The notes beneath the pieces were generated by a model. That model ran no database searches. It was not told the origin of the DNA and saw only the letters and a program-made list of their open reading frames with translations. From Cristatella mucedo (lineage: Eukaryota > Bryozoa > Phylactolaemata > Cristatellidae), in assembly GCA_009760855.2 (NCBI GenBank), contig WPIO01000031.1:3210001-3274000 (forward strand): 64,000 nucleotides of DNA. The letters are read 5' to 3'. Position numbers and translations under genes: made by a program. This document shows positions 44,630 through 64,000 of the stretch, piece by piece (positions within the stretch are counted from its first letter, which is position 1; each line of letters starts with the position of its first letter).

Positions 44630-45365
44630 TTGCACTTGATAAAGCGCTCTCAGAGAACTTAATCTCTTTCTAGGCGCTTTACATTTGCTGCAAAGTGAAA
44701 TGCAATTGAATAGTAAGTAAAATCTTGCTTGAAAAACAAACAAAACGAATAATATGGTTAGGGTGATATGCACAGGGTCAGCATGCAAATGTAGTTAGAG
44801 GCAGCATGCACAGTGTCAGCACGCATAAGCACATCAAGGACGAATCACAGGGACCAACTAAATGCTGTCCTAAATAGGTATGTTTTTAAGTTCCTTTTAA
44901 ATGTGGTTAGGTCAGGGGATGTTCTGACGCAGGTCGGGAGGGAGCTCCAGGCTTTGGGAGCATACGAACTAAATGCACGGTCTCCAAAGGATTTAAGGTT
45001 TGTATGAGGTATTTCTAGACTGTTGGATTCCGAAAAGCGGGTGGTACGATGCTTGGCCTGATGGGGTAGTATATCTGACAGATAGGCTGGAGCCATAGAA
45101 TGAAGGGACCTAAAAGTGAGCGACAAAACCTTGAAGTCAATCCGTTGCTTGACTGGTAGCCAGTGCAGGTCGGCGAGAAGTGGAGTAATGTGGCAACTGC
45201 GACGCTCACGACAGACAAGTCTAGCTGCCGAGTTTTGCACCAGCTGCAATCGCCTGATCGCACATGCTGGTAGGCCAGTAAGCAGTGAGTTGCAGAAGTC
45301 GAGACGGGATGTCACGAATGCATGGACCAACTTGGACGTGGTATCCTTATCTAAACAAGCAAACT
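44600..45365 (-). mobile_element. Family A LINE, 5'-truncated
   Basis: (AAT)n complement at 44602-44629, 3' UTR, then a 161-codon open minus frame (45330-44845): SRLDFCNSLLTGLPACAIRR to FKRNLKTYLFRTAFSWSL. It is nearly identical to the copy at 61.3-61.7 kb, so relatively young. Confidence 0.9.
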
Positions 45366-45850
45366 ATCAAATAGAGAGCAAAGTTCTGATCCACAATGTC
45401 TGCCAGGGCTTGGCTCTATCATACTTAAATGAAAACGCTGCACCAACTCCAGCCTCCTAGAACCTCTAGGTCCCCGGGTTCCTTAGGAACAATAATTAGG
45501 CGCTTCATTCTTTCACTGCAAGACCCTTGACGACAGAGGCTTTTGCTCTGCAGTTCCTACATTCTGGAACTTACTTTCTCAATTCTTATTCAACAACATC
45601 TTCTTTCCTTCTGAAGACAGTGGCGCATCCTTATCAGCCGCTCTCGGCTGCTACTTCCTTGCCACTCACTTCCTCGATTTCCCTTCTAGCTTAGCTATGT
45701 TTCTCTTTTCTCTTGGTTTCGTGAGATGGATTATGTCGGCTACCATGTGCACAACTAAAGCCGCTTACGCGGTGAGTGTAATTAAGATCACTTTCCAGCT
45801 GATCACCCACTTTTCTGTTGTAGCTTAGTGGAGTTGCAGACGGAGATTCA
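45366..45850 (+). mobile_element. Divergent family B LINE 3' fragment
   Basis: Plus-strand decayed family B segment (CTTGACGACAGAGGCTTTTG, TCTGGAACTTACTTTCTCAA) and 3' UTR ending GTGGAGTTGCAGACGGAGAT. Confidence 0.75.
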
Positions 45851-45955
45851 AATATACATATGTACACACCTACATACATGCATACATACATACATGCATG
45901 CATGCATGCCTGTACGCTGCATGCATACTTACATACATACATAATACACATGTAA
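45851..45955. repeat. (CATA)n/(CATG)n microsatellite
   Basis: About 100 bp of ACATACATGCATG-type tetranucleotides directly after a LINE 3' end. Confidence 0.9.
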
Positions 45956-46214
45956 GCTAGTTTCCGGATGCTTAGTTACCGAAGTAATCTAACACGCCCA
46001 GCTCGCTTGCTTAACCTCGATAGCAAAATTGATAAAGGATCCCGAAGTTCTAACATGAGGAGGATCCCAAAAATAAAGCAGGTTTAAGAGCGCAAATGAT
46101 GAAAGCAGAAAGCAGCTCGAGTTCTGTTAAAGCTTCGGCGCCACCATTAATGGTCTCTAAGGGCGTAGCCACAGTTTCAAAATGCGGGCTTAAGCTCAAG
46201 CTCAAGAGGCGTGG

Positions 46215-46345
46215 TATTACGAATAATAATAATTATTATTATCATTATTTGTCGTTTGCATAGCACCCAATAAAAATAAAATCTCTATTTAGGTACTTTA
46301 CATCTTGCTGCAAGTGAAGCAATAACCAAGGATTAAAAATGACAC
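46215..46345 (-). mobile_element. LINE 3' end of a third, related subfamily
   Basis: (AAT)n/(ATT)n tail, then ATAGCACCCAATAAAAATAA, ATCTCTATTTAGGTACTTTA and TGCTGCAAGTGAAG, a variant of the family A 3' UTR. Similar variants occur at 46.77-46.86, 49.14 and 63.83 kb. Confidence 0.6.
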
Positions 46346-46539
46346 GAAGCCATATTGCTAGGACAAGCGAGTAAAAGCTCAAAAGTATCACGTTTAGTAG
46401 AGCATGCAAAAGTATTCAATAAGAAACTCAAGAGCGTCGGTCATTAAGACCCCTGATAAGTGGAATTTACTGATTCATGCAAAGTAACCATACAAAGCGA
46501 ACCGAAACGAAAATGGAAAGTTCACAGTTCAAAGGTCTC

Positions 46540-46700
46540 CTCAAAGCTGAAGCTGGGTCTGAGGCGGTAACGCTGTGTTGCTTTCATCTGGTGTTTCGAG
46601 AATTTTCAGCGCATAGTACAGCATTCGAATAACGTCCAACTTTTTTATTTAACTCACAGACTCGCGGCACATATTTGCAGGCTCATCGTGCGATTGCATG
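46540..46700. repeat. Unclassified dispersed repeat, copy 1
   Basis: Shares with 47775-47955 a run of matched blocks: CCTCAAAGCTGAAGCTGGGT, ACGCTGTGTTGCTT, GCCCATAGTACA-like, ACGTCCAA, GACTCGCGGC, ATTGCATGCCAGT. No coding capacity. Confidence 0.7.
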
Positions 46701-47774
46701 CCAGTTGGTCCATCCGGGGCGAAGGAAGCGTCCTTCCTTCGGCGGGTAGGTCAATTGCTTACATTACAGAGCGTGTAATGCACCTAGAAAGAGATTCAGT
46801 TCTCAAGAGAGAACTATAAATATTTTCGTTATTTCTTTAGTTATTTCATTACTATTATTTGTTCTTTTTATTATGTTTACGAAGTTCCATTATTCTGTAT
46901 TATTACTATGAACCTAAATAGGCTATTGCTAGCTTGTTCCGATGCGGCCCCAAGCGGCGAGGGCAACCGGCGACAACACCGCAGACCTTGACCACCATTG
47001 CGCGCCTTGCTACAGTCACAACCCGTGGATCGTCGCTCTTTAGCAGCTCAATTGAAACCGCAATTTTCTATGTAGCCCGTCTATTTTCTAGCAGATTGCA
47101 TGGCTACTTTAAAAAAGCACATCCTGGAAGAAGCAGAGACCCTGAGTTTCAGCGCTGCTGATGGGGCTTCGACGTGAAGGGATCATTATTCTCTACGAAC
47201 ACTTTAGTTGTGTGTCATTCTAAGCGACTCTTCGAGTACCGCGTACGCAGTTCTTTTCTTACACTTTTGATGGACTTGCGACTATTGGTAGCTGTGCGTC
47301 AGTGGTTTTTTAGAGAGGCAGCTTCCGAAGATCTCTTTCGAATAGAATCGCTGTTTTCTCACTAGATCCTAATTACAAAAAGAGGTCGTTCGCAGGAAGC
47401 CCGGTTGTGTGTAATCAATTGAGTGGGCTTATGCAGCGGCTCGTAGCCAAGGAGCTATCCGTTGAGCTGCACCGCGTCGACGGTCTAGAGAGCAACCGGA
47501 AACGAAAGTTACATCCTTGGGCGACTTGCTACGATGGCTGTACCCCAGGCATGCGTGTCTAAAAAGCAGCCATCGAAAGAAGGCTTCGTAAAAGGAATCC
47601 TATTCTAGCGATTCTGTTGCCGGTATGGTCTTGAAAGTATTCAGAACTTTCTAACGCTCTGCAGAAGCTCCACGCCGAGATACAGTCACCCGGTACACCT
47701 CTCTCACACCTTACAAATATTGTTGCACTTCCTCGGAGAACCGGCCCGGAAGTTGAGCGAACGCAGGAGAGTAT

Positions 47775-47955
47775 CTCTGGCCTCCTCGAAGCTGGGCCTG
47801 AGGCAGTCACGCTGTGTTGCTTGTATCTGGTCTTTGGAGACTTTTTAGCCCATAGTACAACTTATGAATAAACGTCCAATTTTCGAGTCAATCAGCGGAC
47901 TCGCGGCTTGCATATTCGAAGGCTTGTGGCGCTATTGCATGCCAGTAAGCGAGCG
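47775..47955. repeat. Unclassified dispersed repeat, copy 2
   Basis: Second copy of the unit at 46.54-46.70 kb, same orientation, about 75-80% similar by eye. A 124-codon frame starting at 47864 lies partly in it and has no recognisable domain. Confidence 0.7.
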
Positions 47956-48314
47956 CTTGTACCTACCTGTACAGCACAGTGCCTGGTACCTGTACAGCGA
48001 GCGCTTGTACCTGTGCATGTGTCTTAGGCTTTCAATGGCTCTGGAGGCTACCTATCTATTTCATTGCGCCAAGCCTCCCGGTTACTCAACGTTTGCGATC
48101 GTTTTCATGCATTTACGAGATTACCTGAAGGGATTTCACGACATACGAAGTAGGATTACTCTCATAATCCTCAGCACACACATTTCACGACTCGTGGTGC
48201 CGGTACGAGCGCTCCAGCAGACGACAGTCCTTGAGTAGCCTCTGCTGCAAGAGGATAGATGATTAGTCGCTACTATAGCTCGTCTGCCGCTATTTAAACT
48301 CGGCTGCTGATTCA

Positions 48315-48619
48315 GTGGATCTCGATTTTCGTCAGCCGGGCGATCTGCTTCCGGATGATGCTGACCCCGGCACTGCTAAACGGAGAGTTTTTGGATCGTT
48401 AAGGGCTTGCCCCCTGCCCACAGACTTGAGACGGAAAACGCTATGTCGACTAATTCAATGGCTGCGAATTTCTACGCCTGATGAAAGCCTCCAAACTGGC
48501 GGACAGTTGTGAAGGTAGAACAGCCAGACCTTCAGATCTTCCTAAACGTCGTAAGGACGTCCACAGCACACGAAATACTGCGATTCAAAATCGTGCCTTC
48601 GTTCAAAGGCCTTCCGATG
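48315..48619 (+). CDS. Possible exon fragment, unrecognised
   Basis: Two overlapping frames look coding-like: 48315-48512 (DLLPDDADPGTAKRRVFGSL...) and 48506-48619 (EQPDLQIFLNVVRTSTAHEI...), the latter ending at a GTAAGC donor (48620). They are one frame apart, so either an intron, a frameshift or chance is involved. No family is recognised. Confidence 0.2.
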
Positions 48620-50234
48620 GTAAGCAGTGTACCCATCCTGCCTCGGTGGCCAGCATCGATGCGTTTTTCCGCCGGCCGTAGGACGGTTTTTGCAGAGCCG
48701 CCATTGCTCGCACTGCACCGCTCCCTCTCCCCTCCCCCTCCCCCCTACGACTGCTTGGGGACTCCCTCAGAGGCCATCCACCGCGATACGCATGCCAAAC
48801 CACACACGGCTGCTGGCATGCCCTGGGAAAGGTGAGGTAAGCAGGAAGAACAGTGTGCCTAAAGCAGACTGCAAACATGGGCGGACCAATGCTGGACCGG
48901 AAGCGCACCAGTAGGGCCACGAGACTCAGCTAATACGGCCCCTGTGCCCATAGCACGAAGTGAGCTCTACGAACAAACGACGCCGTATTAGCTGCTAGAC
49001 ATCTCCCCACCGAGTCTGGCATCCCACATTCGTAGCTCCCCGTGACGTATCGCAAAAGCAGATGCGGTCCTAACCGTTGCTCGCTGTCAAGATTTCTGAA
49101 TTTAGTAATAATAACGAAAATTCTCTTTTGCAAGCGTCCCTAGAGAGATGCTTAATCTCCATTCAGTCACACTGCAGCTCGCTGCTCTTGAAGGGAAACA
49201 ATAACCAATAATAATAATATAAAATATATAGTAATAATAATATGATTATTTTATAATATAATATAATAATTATATATTTTATATAATAATTATAGATTTT
49301 AGTTTATCTTTTTTCCCTCGTTATAAAGTGTGTCTTCCTAATTCCCTTGTGCCTACAGTAAGTGCAAAATTATTGCTATTTTTCCGCAGAAACCTTGCTT
49401 CTGTAGACAGGAAATGATACTTCGACATTGTCCAGTTTTGCTGTTAGAAGTGGTGCAGATTGGCGAAAATTGCTTGCTTTGTCCCGTTACCTGAGTTAGT
49501 GCGGGTTATGCGTTAATAACACGCAAGAGTAGTAGCAGTGAAGTTGCCATTAAACGAATTAATATTTTATGCTATTGCAGAAATAAGAGAAAAGCGAATA
49601 GCTAGCTACATTTGATTGATATTGTATCATGAGGTTTGATTGCACGCAGCATTTTGCTGAGTTTGAGAATACTCCAGCAGGAAAAACCTCAATGATCTTA
49701 TTAGCGACCTTGCTTTTATCAAGTTCAATGTGGAGCTTCTGGCATCCTGCGGCTCAAAGAGTGGAATTTGTGAATGAAAAAAGGAAAGTAGCGAATCAGA
49801 GAAAGCATCGCCAATTTTATTTCAACTTCTTCAGGCTGCATGCTGAGCTGGGCTCCTTCAATAATGTGGTCGGTTCATTTCCAGTTATAGGAATCACCTG
49901 CAAACCGAATTAGAAGTGCTTACAGTCATAGAGAGCTAATCCAGGAGTCTTAAAGCCGAGATGTTTCCTAACGATAATAAGTACCTTTCTCTCCCTGTGG
50001 CTCTCACTCAATGTGCCTTAAAAGGATTTCAACAGTGTCAAGATATTGCTTCAGTGCCTTGAATTATGGCAACTATGGTAGGAGTTCATTTAATACTTTG
50101 AAATGGTATCACTCTCCTGGTAGGCTTTCCAGACAGTTTTATAAATTTTCTTTGTTTTCTTTGACTGTAGAACTGTCGGTAAGAACTAAGGCGTACCATC
50201 ACACTGGGAGACTGGCCGTAGCGAACTTAATTCT

Positions 50235-50520
50235 CTGTGTTTAAGAAATTAAAAACGAACCTATTTAGTACAGCATTCAGTGGGTCCCTTCGATTTGTTC
50301 TTTATGCGCTTATGCGTGCTGAAACTGTGGATGCTGCCACAAAGCACACTTGCATGCTAACCGTGTGCATGTACCCCTAACCATGTTATTCATGTTGTTC
50401 ATCTAGCATGATATTACTCACCATTCGATCGCGTTTCCCTTGCAACAAATGTAAAGCGCCTAGAAAGAGATTGAGTTCTCTGAGGGCGCTTTATCAAGTG
50501 CATTATTATTATTACTATTG
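50235..50520 (+). mobile_element. Family A LINE 3' end
   Basis: Plus-strand 3' terminal coding (AAATTAAAAACGAACCTATT) and 3' UTR with AAAGCGCCTAGAAAGAGATT and (ATT)n. Confidence 0.85.
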
Positions 50521-51410
50521 AAGAGCAACATCAATATGGAGTCACTGGTAGACCCTCGGAAGGTTCTGATGCCATCACTGCACATCAAGTAATGTCTCGT
50601 CACGCAATTTTTTTCTAGGGGTAATTTCTTTAGGACTTCAGAATTAATACGTGATCATTTTAATTCTGTTGCTGTTTCTTCTGATTAAATGTGAACCACT
50701 AGACGCGAATTTGTGTCAATTGCATCACCAGCAAGTGGTGAATTTCAAGTTAATTACTGTCCTGGTTACAAAAGCATGCTTTGCAGGGAATAATGACTAT
50801 TTCTTATACTTCTGAGGCATAAGCAATAAGGAAATAACAGTTAATTTCCAGGGACAAAATTGTGTTGCTCGGCGCAGTTTACGTAAAGCAAGGAATGCTG
50901 CTCAGGTGAGCATGAAAAACGAATTAGTGCTACGACAGGCATGCAAAAGCGAATGCGAATGACTCATGGCCGCTAGTTAGTTAGACGACCGGTTAGTAGC
51001 ACTCACTCAAACATGCACATGTAACGTATATACAAGAAAAAAAGACATGTCTTCGCGGGGTGTAATAAGAAAGCACGCCGGGCCTTGCCCTCAGTAACGA
51101 CGCTCACAGTTTCTCAACTCACGGCAACAAAGAAGGTCCGACTTTCACTCGGACCGAGCAATAGCTGTGGGGAACAGACCAGTCTTCCACTTCTATTTGA
51201 GTTTCGTCGAATCTGGAGAGAAGGCGCTGGGTCTGTCGGTAGGGAGTTTGCCGCTTCAACGAAGCTGCTGCTCTTTGACATTAGCTGCGAGAACTCCCGC
51301 AAAACCGCCGCACCGGTTCATGCCTGGAGAGTTACACGGGTAAACAGGTGGGCGACGAAGTGACGCTCTTGGGCCCAGCGATCTGAGCCATGCACAGAAA
51401 ACCATAAAAC
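50521..51410. other. Intergenic, nothing recognised
   Basis: The plus frame 51085-51363 and its complement lack domains or splice signals. Confidence 0.35.
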
Positions 51411-52402
51411 CACATTCGTCTCACGCAACAAAGAGAAGGTGGGAAGCATAGCATTGAGTCAGAAGACCAGTTAGGGCCGCTGAAAAGGATGAGCCATAGT
51501 CGGCAGTAGGAGAGTGGTTGCCGTTGCGTAAGAATTGTGGAAGCGAGTTCCACAGTCTTGGACCTGCAGAGCTAAAGCTTCTATTGCCAACGGTCTTTAA
51601 GTGGAGGAATGGAACAGCTAATTTATTGTCCACACAGGACCTGAGGGCGCGAACAGACTGATACTGATGCAGCAGTTCAGCTAGGTACGAAGGAGCCAAG
51701 CCGTGGCGGGCCTTGTGGGTCAGCGTAAGAACTTTTCTCTGTATCCGTTGCTCAACCGGCATCCATCATAGCTCTTTTAGCAAAGGAGACACGTGCTCAA
51801 ACCTCTGGGACTTGAAGACCAGCCTTGCAGCCATATTCGTAGTCAGCTGCAGTGGCCTAGTTGCTTTCTTTGGTAGCCCAGCCAAAAGGGAATCACAATA
51901 ATCAAGCCGAGAAAGAACTAAGGAGCTAGTTAAATTGTGTACAAGCAACTGTAGGTGTCGGCTCGTTATCTTAGATAGGGATCGGACGTGATGGCTAGCT
52001 GTAGAAGCAGTCTTCTGAACGAAGCTTTTGAAATTTAGGCAGTTGTCGAAGATGACACCTAAATTCCGAGTTCGAGGTGATGGTCGTACAACAGCATCCC
52101 CCTAGTAGAAGAGCGGGGCTTTTTAATCCAGCCACACGCTTAAGGTATGCTACGGGCAGCGGTTAAATTGTATCGTCGTTTAGTTTCAAGAAATTGTCCG
52201 ACATCCGGGATCGAATATCGGCAAGGCAAGCATTCAGTTTCTTAGTTGCTGCAGCAGATTCCGACGGTTTGAATGAAAAATGTAGCTGAGTATCGTCAGC
52301 ATAAATGTGATATCCTATTCCATGGGCCTTAATCACTTTTCCTAGAGGTTGTGTATAAATGGTCTCTTCGCCTGCCCTGTCCGGGGGGGGGCTGCTCTTC
52401 AT
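51411..52402 (-). mobile_element. Family B LINE, RT C-terminal half
   Basis: Minus strand: YADDTQLHFSF catalytic box (about 52302-52270), KLNACLADIRSRMSDNFLKL, SRLDYCDSLLAGLPKKATRP, and the C-terminal block RALRSCVDNKLAVPFLHLK to ALTGLLTQC. Frames are split, so it is inactive. Confidence 0.88.
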
Positions 52403-53040
52403 TCTTTAAGCAGCACTTGTAGTGAGCGACCGTCGTCCGACCGCAGTCTACGGAATTAGTGGATTACGTTGAGTGAGTGTTCCTCGACTACTACGTTATG
52501 TAGAACGAATAACAACGGGTGTCGGCAAGAGCTCTTCAGCACGCACAGCTGCGGACTGGCGGAAATGGAATCAAGTGCTAGGTTATAGGTCAATGTCACT
52601 ATGTGTATCTATGGGTTGATTCCATAGAGTCCCCTGCAATACATATCTGCAATGCCTTCGACAATTACGATCCTCCTAAACCATTCATCATAAGACACCG
52701 ATGTATATTCAAATTTTTTTTAATTGAGCCCTCTCTGTACAAGCTGTGTACACAACAGACTTGTGGATTAGGATATTGCAGCGTCTCAATTTGAGGAAAT
52801 AGCCATGGTTACTTGGGCTCGGCTTCCGGTTACGCTGTTTCTTCCGGCGAGCAGCCCAACAAGTTTCCCTTTATAGTCACAGGAAAAAGCTAGCGGGTGA
52901 TACCTGGTAGCTGTTCGGAGATTAAGACTCGGCAGTGAGTCCTATTCTGTACACTCACGAGCTAATGCACGCGGTTGGAGCTACTGCGGCGTCTGTACGC
53001 CAAAATCAGTGCTGTCGTTTTAAATTGCTTTTTAGGCGAG
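52403..53040. promoter_or_regulatory. Upstream region of CFAP70
   Basis: 638 bp between a LINE and the CFAP70 start codon, presumably including promoter and 5' UTR. I see no TATA box or other motif I would defend. Confidence 0.3.
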
Positions 53041-63041
<10,001 letters not shown>

Positions 63042-64000
63042 GTGAGTGCTCTGCCATAGTCAGCCATCTTGACCGGCAGCTTCCGGCAATTTTCGAACAC
63101 AGCCAGTGCGCTGCTGCCGGCGTGTCTGTTCTGTCAGATGTAGAGGCTTTGAGCATAAGCAATAGGTGTGATGCAAGCAGGAAACGTAAGCTGCATTCGT
63201 CCAACGGCAGCAGCGAGACACTACAACGATATTTGACCAACGCCGCAGCCAGCTTAACGGGAAGGAAGGACGTCGTGGCCAAAGAGCAAAATCCATAATT
63301 GTTAGGGAGAAAATTCGAATCGCATTCACTTCTGCGAGGATGTCATGCGGAGGACACACTCTCCCGTCGCCGGCCACAGCATGGGGCGTGATTGTTTGCT
63401 GTGGCACCCGATATGCAATTACAAGCACGAACTCGCATGCAAGCAGCATTGCACCGGGGATTCGGCTCGTGCATAGAGGTGGACTTTTACAACCGAGGCT
63501 TGAAAGCCTTAGGATGAGAGCGAATAGTCTCGAGAGTTGAATCAGCAGAGCCCACACCTTAGGTAGCGCAGACAGACATTTCGGGATAGTTCGCCGCTAA
63601 ATCCTACGGTAGATGGATGGCCTTCGGTCGGTCTAGATTGTGAAATTGTGGCATTCGCTTGATGATGGGGATTTTAAGAATGCTTTTACATTCCAAAATG
63701 AAACCATATAATCAAAAGAACAACGACCGGCCAAAAGTACGACATAAAAAATTAGGCGCCTTGTTTTCGATAAATCAGTTAGCTCATGCAGGGTATGTTT
63801 ACGTTATTTAATCAGAAGCCATTCTAGTAATAAAAATATGTTTACATAGCAGCCTGAGTAAAAGAAATCTCTATATAGGCACTTTGCATGTGCTGGAAAG
63901 GAAGTGTACCAATCGTTTGCTCACAACATGTACAGTGGCAGCACGCATGATCACATAAAGGACAGTTCGCATAGACTCAGCAAATGCTATGAGGAACTGG
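63042..64000. other. CFAP70 intron 7, right edge
   Basis: No exon matching the next CFAP70 segment is seen before the window ends. 63830-63960 holds a minus-orientation LINE 3' end variant (ATAGCAGCCTGAGTAAAAGA, ATCTCTATATAGGCACTTTG). Confidence 0.5.

Larger units (their letters stand above)
46860..50230. other. AT-rich intergenic region
   Basis: Apart from the dispersed repeat and a possible exon near 48.3-48.6 kb I see no gene. 49200-49300 is extremely AT-rich (TAATAATATAAAATATATAG). Confidence 0.4.

Overview
This is a nuclear, metazoan (animal) genomic window. It has spliced genes with GT-AG introns, many 3' ends of L2/CR1-type LINEs with (ATT)n tails, tRNA-derived SINEs, long dinucleotide microsatellites and minisatellites. 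There is no bacterial or viral gene organisation. The gene content (kizuna, CFAP70, a GT31 glycosyltransferase, an LDLRA/EGF membrane protein) and the L2-like LINEs with a SPIN-like hAT MITE suggest an aquatic invertebrate, possibly a lophotrochozoan (mollusc or flatworm). I cannot name the species. The left 41 kb carries GC-rich coding exons and CpG-rich patches; the right 23 kb is clearly AT-richer.

Four genes can be rebuilt exon by exon with matching intron phases. (1) 620-7052, + strand: the 3' part of a single-pass membrane protein (EGF-like module, LDL-receptor class A module, long Pro/Ala-rich stalk, transmembrane helix, short tail), LRP11-like; its 5' exons lie left of the window. (2) 8444-19746, - strand: a complete kizuna (KIZ) centrosomal gene, 14 exons and 1014 codons, converging on gene 1. 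(3) 38149-39692, + strand: a complete two-exon beta-1,3-glycosyltransferase (GT31 family). (4) 53041-63041, + strand: the first seven exons of CFAP70 (TTC18), an axonemal protein; the rest lies right of the window. Kizuna works at centrosomes and spindle poles and CFAP70 in motile cilia, so two of the four genes serve microtubule organelles. Their 33 kb separation gives no sign of co-regulation.

Between the genes the window is mostly repeats. 20.0-37.9 kb holds candidate first exons in CpG-rich patches (21.2, 24.2 and 32.0 kb), a degenerate telomere-like array (23.5 kb), nested LINE insertions, SINEs, (CT)n tracts and a 1.6 kb pyrimidine minisatellite at 29.7-31.3 kb, followed by two further minisatellites (32.8-33.3 kb). 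39.7-53.0 kb is an AT-rich LINE/SINE graveyard without a recognisable gene. Two LINE families recur: family A (3' UTR ending in a conserved AAAGCGCCTAGA box and (ATT)n) and family B (RT with YADD or YVDD box). The best unusual items are the SPIN-like hAT element about 90 bp upstream of the KIZ start codon, a nested LINE insertion with a clear target-site duplication, the duplicated 3' splice site of the LDLRA exon, and a 43-nt KIZ intron.
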